Positions 32,359-35,394 of a DNA stretch of 35,394 nucleotides are shown in pieces. Location of the stretch: contig QGUZ01000015.1 in assembly GCA_003242605.1 (NCBI GenBank), forward strand, positions 1 through 35,394. Reading direction: 5' to 3'. The notes under the pieces were generated by a model. The model saw nothing but the letters and a program-made list of their open reading frames with translations. It was not told where the DNA came from and ran no database searches. The stretch's first letter is position 1; the number at the start of each line of letters is the position of its first letter. Made by a program: the position numbers and the translations under genes. Source of the stretch: Actinomycetota bacterium. Its GTDB lineage: Bacteria > Actinomycetota > Actinomycetes > Streptosporangiales > Streptosporangiaceae.

Positions 32359-34740
32359 ATGAGCGGAACACGGACGCCTTCGGCGTTCGAGCGCCCGCCC
32401 GCCGCGCTCACCCGGCGGCGGATCACGGTCGAGGGCGTGGTGCAGGGGGTCGGGTTCCGGCCGTTCGTCTACCGCCTCGCCGCCGAGCTCGGCCTCGCCG
32501 GGTTCGTCGGCAACGACTCCCGCTCGGTGTTCATCGAGGCCCAGGGACCCGAGGCGGACGTCGAGACGCTGCTGTGGCGGCTGCGCGCCGAGGCGCCCCC
32601 GCTCGCCCGCATCACCGCGGTGCACGAGCGGGAGCTGCCCGTCGACCCGGCCGACCGCGCCTTCCGCATCGCCGAGAGCCGCGAGGCGGACGGGGCGCGC
32701 ACCCTCGTCTCCCCGGACGTGGCGCCGTGCGACGACTGCGTGCGCGAGCTGTTCGACCCGGCCGACCGCCGCTACCGGCACCCGTTCATCACCTGCACCA
32801 ACTGCGGCCCCCGCTTCTCCATCATCCGCGAGCTGCCCTACGACCGGGCCGCCACCACGATGGCCGCCTTCCCGATGTGCGCGGCGTGCGCCGCCGAGTA
32901 CCACGACCCGCGCGACCGGCGGTTCCACGCCCAGCCGCTGTGCTGCCACGACTGCGGGCCGCGGCTGGCGTTCCACGGCACGCCGTACCGCGGGGAGCCG
33001 GTGACCGGCACCGACGCCGCGCTCGCCGCCGCGCAGCGGGCGCTCGCCGCCGGGCAGGTCGTGGCGGTGAAGGGCATCGGCGGCTACCACCTGGCCTGCC
33101 TGCCGCACAGCGACCGCGCGGTCGGGCTGCTGCGCGAGCGCAAGAACCGGTCCGGCAAGGCGTTCGCGGTCATGGCCCGCGACCTGGCGGCGGCCCGCCG
33201 CCTCGCCGAGATCGGCCCCGCCGAGGAGGCCGCGCTCACCGGCCCGGCCCGGCCGATCGTGCTGCTGCGCCGCCGCCCCGACGCCCCGGTCTCCCCGCTG
33301 GTGGCCCCGGGCAACCCGCTGATCGGCGTGATGCTGCCGAACTCGCCGCTGCACCACCTGCTGTTCGCCCCGGTGCCCGGCCACGACACCGCCGTGCCGG
33401 ACGTGCTCGTGCTCACCAGCGCGAACGTCTCCGACGAGCCGATCTGCTTCGACGACGCCGACGCCCGCACCCGGCTGCCCCGCCTGGCGGACGCGGTGCT
33501 CACCCACGACCGGCCGATCCACGTGCCGTGCGACGACTCGGTGGTGCGCGTCGTCGACGACCACGAGCTGCCGATCCGCCGCTCCCGCGGCTACGCCCCG
33601 CTCCCGGTACGGCTCGGCCGCCCGGCTCCGCCGATCCTCGCCGTCGGCGGGGAGCTGAAGAACACCTTCTGCGTCACCTCCGGCGAGCACGCCTTCACCT
33701 CGGCGCACGTCGGCGACATGGGCAGCCTGGAGACGCTGCGCGCCTTCGAACGCGCCACCGGTCAGCTCACCGCCCTCTACGGGGCGGCCCCCGAGCACCT
33801 GGCCGCCGACACCCATCCCGGCTACCTCACCCGCGCCTGGGCCGAGCGCAACGCGGACGGCCGCCCGGTCCACCTCGTCCAGCACCACCACGCCCACGCC
33901 GTCTCCCTGCTGGCCGAGCACGGCAGGCTCGGCGAGCCGTGCGTCGCGGTCACCTTCGACGGCACCGGCCACGGCCTCGACGGCCAGGTGTGGGGCGGCG
34001 AGATCCTGCTGGTCGAGGCCGACGCCCACCGCTTCACCCGGGCCGCCCACCTGCGCGCCGTGCCGCTGCCGGGCGGCGACGCCGGGGTGCGCAACCCCTG
34101 CCGCATGGCGCTGTCCCACCTGGACGCGGCCGGCATCCCGTGGGAGGCGGACCTGCCGTGCGTGGCCGCCTGCACCGACGCCGAGCTGAAGGTGGTCCGC
34201 GCCCAGCTCGACCGCGGCATCGGCTGCGCCGGCTGCACGAGCATGGGGCGGCTGTTCGACGCGGTGTCCTCCCTGCTCGGGGTACGGCACCGCATCAGCT
34301 ACGAGGGGCAGGCCGCGCTCGAGCTGGAGGCGCTCGCCGCCACCGCCGCCGACGCCGCCCCCGGCGACGGCACCGTGCCGCCGCTGCGCATCGCGGTCGG
34401 CGCCGACGGCGTGCTCGACCCGGCCCCGCTGCTGCACGGCCTGGTCGCCGGCCTGCGCGCCGGCGTGCCCGCGGCGGCGCTCGCGGCCGGCTTCCACCGC
34501 GCGGTCGCCGACGCGGTCACCGAGGCCGTGACCGCCATCGGCCGCGCCCACGGCGTCCGGCTCGCGGGGCTCACCGGCGGCGTGTTCCAGAACGTGCTGC
34601 TGCTGCGCGCCTGCCGCGACCGGCTGCGCGCGGCGGGCTTCGAGGTGCTCACCCACCGCGTCGTGCCCCCCAACGACGGCGGCCTCGCCCTGGGCCAGGC
34701 GGCCGTGGCGGCCCTGCGCGTGAACGCGAAGGAGGAATGA
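32359..34740 (+). CDS. hypF: Carbamoyltransferase HypF
   Basis: Makes the thiocarbamate on HypE that becomes the cyanide ligands of the Ni-Fe site. The 793-residue protein has all four modules: acylphosphatase domain with VQGVGFRPFVYRLA (about 20-110), two zinc fingers with CDDC/CTNC and CAAC/CHDC (about 120-205), a YrdC-like domain with KGIGGYHLACLP and RKNRSGKAFAVMARD (about 215-395), and a Kae1-like domain with QHHHAHAVSLLAEH and GGVFQNVLLL. ATG 32359 has GGGAGG upstream; an upstream ATG at 32323 is less likely. It is followed by hypC with only 2 nt between them. Confidence 0.95.
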   Translation: MSGTRTPSAFERPPAALTRRRITVEGVVQGVGFRPFVYRLAAELGLAGFVGNDSRSVFIEAQGPEADVETLLWRLRAEAPPLARITAVHERELPVDPADRAFRIAESREADGARTLVSPDVAPCDDCVRELFDPADRRYRHPFITCTNCGPRFSIIRELPYDRAATTMAAFPMCAACAAEYHDPRDRRFHAQPLCCHDCGPRLAFHGTPYRGEPVTGTDAALAAAQRALAAGQVVAVKGIGGYHLACLPHSDRAVGLLRERKNRSGKAFAVMARDLAAARRLAEIGPAEEAALTGPARPIVLLRRRPDAPVSPLVAPGNPLIGVMLPNSPLHHLLFAPVPGHDTAVPDVLVLTSANVSDEPICFDDADARTRLPRLADAVLTHDRPIHVPCDDSVVRVVDDHELPIRRSRGYAPLPVRLGRPAPPILAVGGELKNTFCVTSGEHAFTSAHVGDMGSLETLRAFERATGQLTALYGAAPEHLAADTHPGYLTRAWAERNADGRPVHLVQHHHAHAVSLLAEHGRLGEPCVAVTFDGTGHGLDGQVWGGEILLVEADAHRFTRAAHLRAVPLPGGDAGVRNPCRMALSHLDAAGIPWEADLPCVAACTDAELKVVRAQLDRGIGCAGCTSMGRLFDAVSSLLGVRHRISYEGQAALELEALAATAADAAPGDGTVPPLRIAVGADGVLDPAPLLHGLVAGLRAGVPAAALAAGFHRAVADAVTEAVTAIGRAHGVRLAGLTGGVFQNVLLLRACRDRLRAAGFEVLTHRVVPPNDGGLALGQAAVAALRVNAKEE

Positions 34741-34742
34741 CG

Positions 34743-35012
34743 ATGTGTCTCGGCATCCCCGGAAGGATCGTCGAGGTGTGGGAGGAGAACGGCGCACGGA
34801 TGGCCCGCGCCGACTTCGCCGGTGAGCTGCGCAAGGTGTGCCTCGCCTACCTCCCCGACCTGGCCGTCGGCGACCACATCCTCGCCCACGCCGGGTTCGC
34901 CCTCACCCGGCTCGACGAGCAGGAGGCCAAGGCCACCCTCGACCTGATGCGCGAGTTCGCGATCATCGACGCCCCGGCCGCCGAGCCCACCACCACGGGA
35001 GTGACCAAGTGA
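34743..35012 (+). CDS. hypC: Hydrogenase assembly chaperone HypC
   Basis: Small chaperone of 89 residues that carries the Fe(CN)2CO unit with HypD and hands it to the large subunit. It begins MCLGIPGRI, exposing the essential Cys2, and contains the conserved HAGFAL segment. ATG 34743 is chosen over an in-frame ATG at 34737 because the second residue must be Cys. Its stop overlaps the next start as GTGA. Confidence 0.95.
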   Translation: MCLGIPGRIVEVWEENGARMARADFAGELRKVCLAYLPDLAVGDHILAHAGFALTRLDEQEAKATLDLMREFAIIDAPAAEPTTTGVTK

Positions 35013-35394
35013 CCGTGAACACCGCGGTACCCGAGCGGGACGAGGTCCTGCTCGACGAGACCGGCGCCAAGGACCTCGCCGCCGCCGCGCTCACCCTCGC
35101 CCGCCGCTTTGCCGCCGGGGCCACGCTGTGGTGCGTCGCCCCCGCCTGGGAGCCGCACGCCCACCACGTCGCGGTCGAGTTCGTCCACCCGGTCATCGTC
35201 GGCAAACGCGCGCTGCCCGCGGTCGCGCTCACCGGCCCGGACCCGGTCGGCCAGGCCCGCCTCGCGGTACGGCCCGGCGACGTGATCGTCGCCATCGCCG
35301 CCGCCCACGACCCGCGGGGACGGTCGATCATGCGCCGCGCCCCCGCCCGGGGCGCCCCCACGCTGTGGATCGGCCACGGCCCCCGGCCCCCGCA
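35009..35394 (+). CDS. SIS-domain (phosphoheptose isomerase-like) protein, 3' end cut by window edge
   Basis: The visible 128 residues resemble the sugar isomerase fold of GmhA: ARRFAAGATLWCVAP corresponds to the nucleotide-like loop, HHVAVEFVHPVIVGKRALP to the AEF...RALP block, and RPGDVIVAIAAA to the second strand. The phosphosugar Ser/Thr loop (NGGSAAD type) is replaced by WEPHAHH, so classical isomerase activity is doubtful. Similar genes sit among hyp genes in other actinobacteria, but their role is unknown. The start is a GTG overlapping the hypC stop. No stop codon is reached by the end of the window. Confidence 0.6.
   Translation, partial: MTVNTAVPERDEVLLDETGAKDLAAAALTLARRFAAGATLWCVAPAWEPHAHHVAVEFVHPVIVGKRALPAVALTGPDPVGQARLAVRPGDVIVAIAAAHDPRGRSIMRRAPARGAPTLWIGHGPRPP

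Noticed and set aside
1..35394. CRISPR arrays, tRNA/rRNA genes, insertion sequences
   Set aside because: No regularly spaced repeats, no tRNA cloverleaf or rRNA signature and no transposase-like ORF or flanking terminal repeats were found by reading.

Overview
The window looks like chromosomal DNA of a very high-G+C actinomycete, probably of the Streptosporangiales type. The evidence is strong G/C third-position bias, frequent GTG and TTG starts, many ATGA/GTGA stop-start overlaps, NarL-type signalling, and a Huc-like [NiFe] hydrogenase operon. No rRNA, tRNA, insertion sequence or CRISPR array was seen. Genus-level assignment is inference.

Left part (1-13967): a truncated 5'-3' exonuclease gene and a PAS-PP2C phosphatase gene (both -), a leaderless M24 peptidase gene (+), then a sugar-acid cluster. 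That cluster is an NAD-dependent dehydrogenase, a 5-dehydro-4-deoxyglucarate dehydratase and an enolase-superfamily enzyme broken by one frameshift. It diverges from a lacI-type regulator across two matching palindromic operators. Next come a secreted endonuclease/exonuclease/phosphatase-fold enzyme, an MHS-type MFS transporter, a NarL-type sensor kinase/response regulator pair, an alpha/beta hydrolase and a muconolactone-isomerase-like protein.

Middle part (13968-21565): about 1 kb without a convincing gene, then three very small ORFs chained by ATGA overlaps and starting in unusually A+T-rich codons. These are followed by an ABC export system (two ATPases and one 1009-residue FtsX-like permease). 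A convergent Erm-type rRNA methyltransferase gene has a leader that looks able to form an attenuator.

Right part (21566-35394): an uptake hydrogenase locus. hypA-hypB and an AraC-type regulator gene lie on the minus strand. Divergent from them runs a long plus-strand operon: a DUF1641 protein in the position of HucM, hucS, hucL, a maturation protease with an extra C-terminal domain, a TPR protein, a 119-residue unknown, a NifU-like/Rieske protein (HucE candidate), a six-bladed NHL propeller, hypF, hypC and a truncated SIS-like gene. hypD and hypE are not in the window and probably lie beyond the right edge. Small- and large-subunit sequences match group 2a hydrogenases (cyanobacterial HupSL, mycobacterial Huc), enzymes that oxidise H2 in air and feed electrons to quinone.

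The most interesting points are the hydrogenase operon with its hucM-like gene and four poorly understood accessory genes, the overlapping micro-ORF chain beside the ABC exporter, the erm leader, and the twin LacI operators. Coordinates were derived by hand reading; start codons are best judgements.
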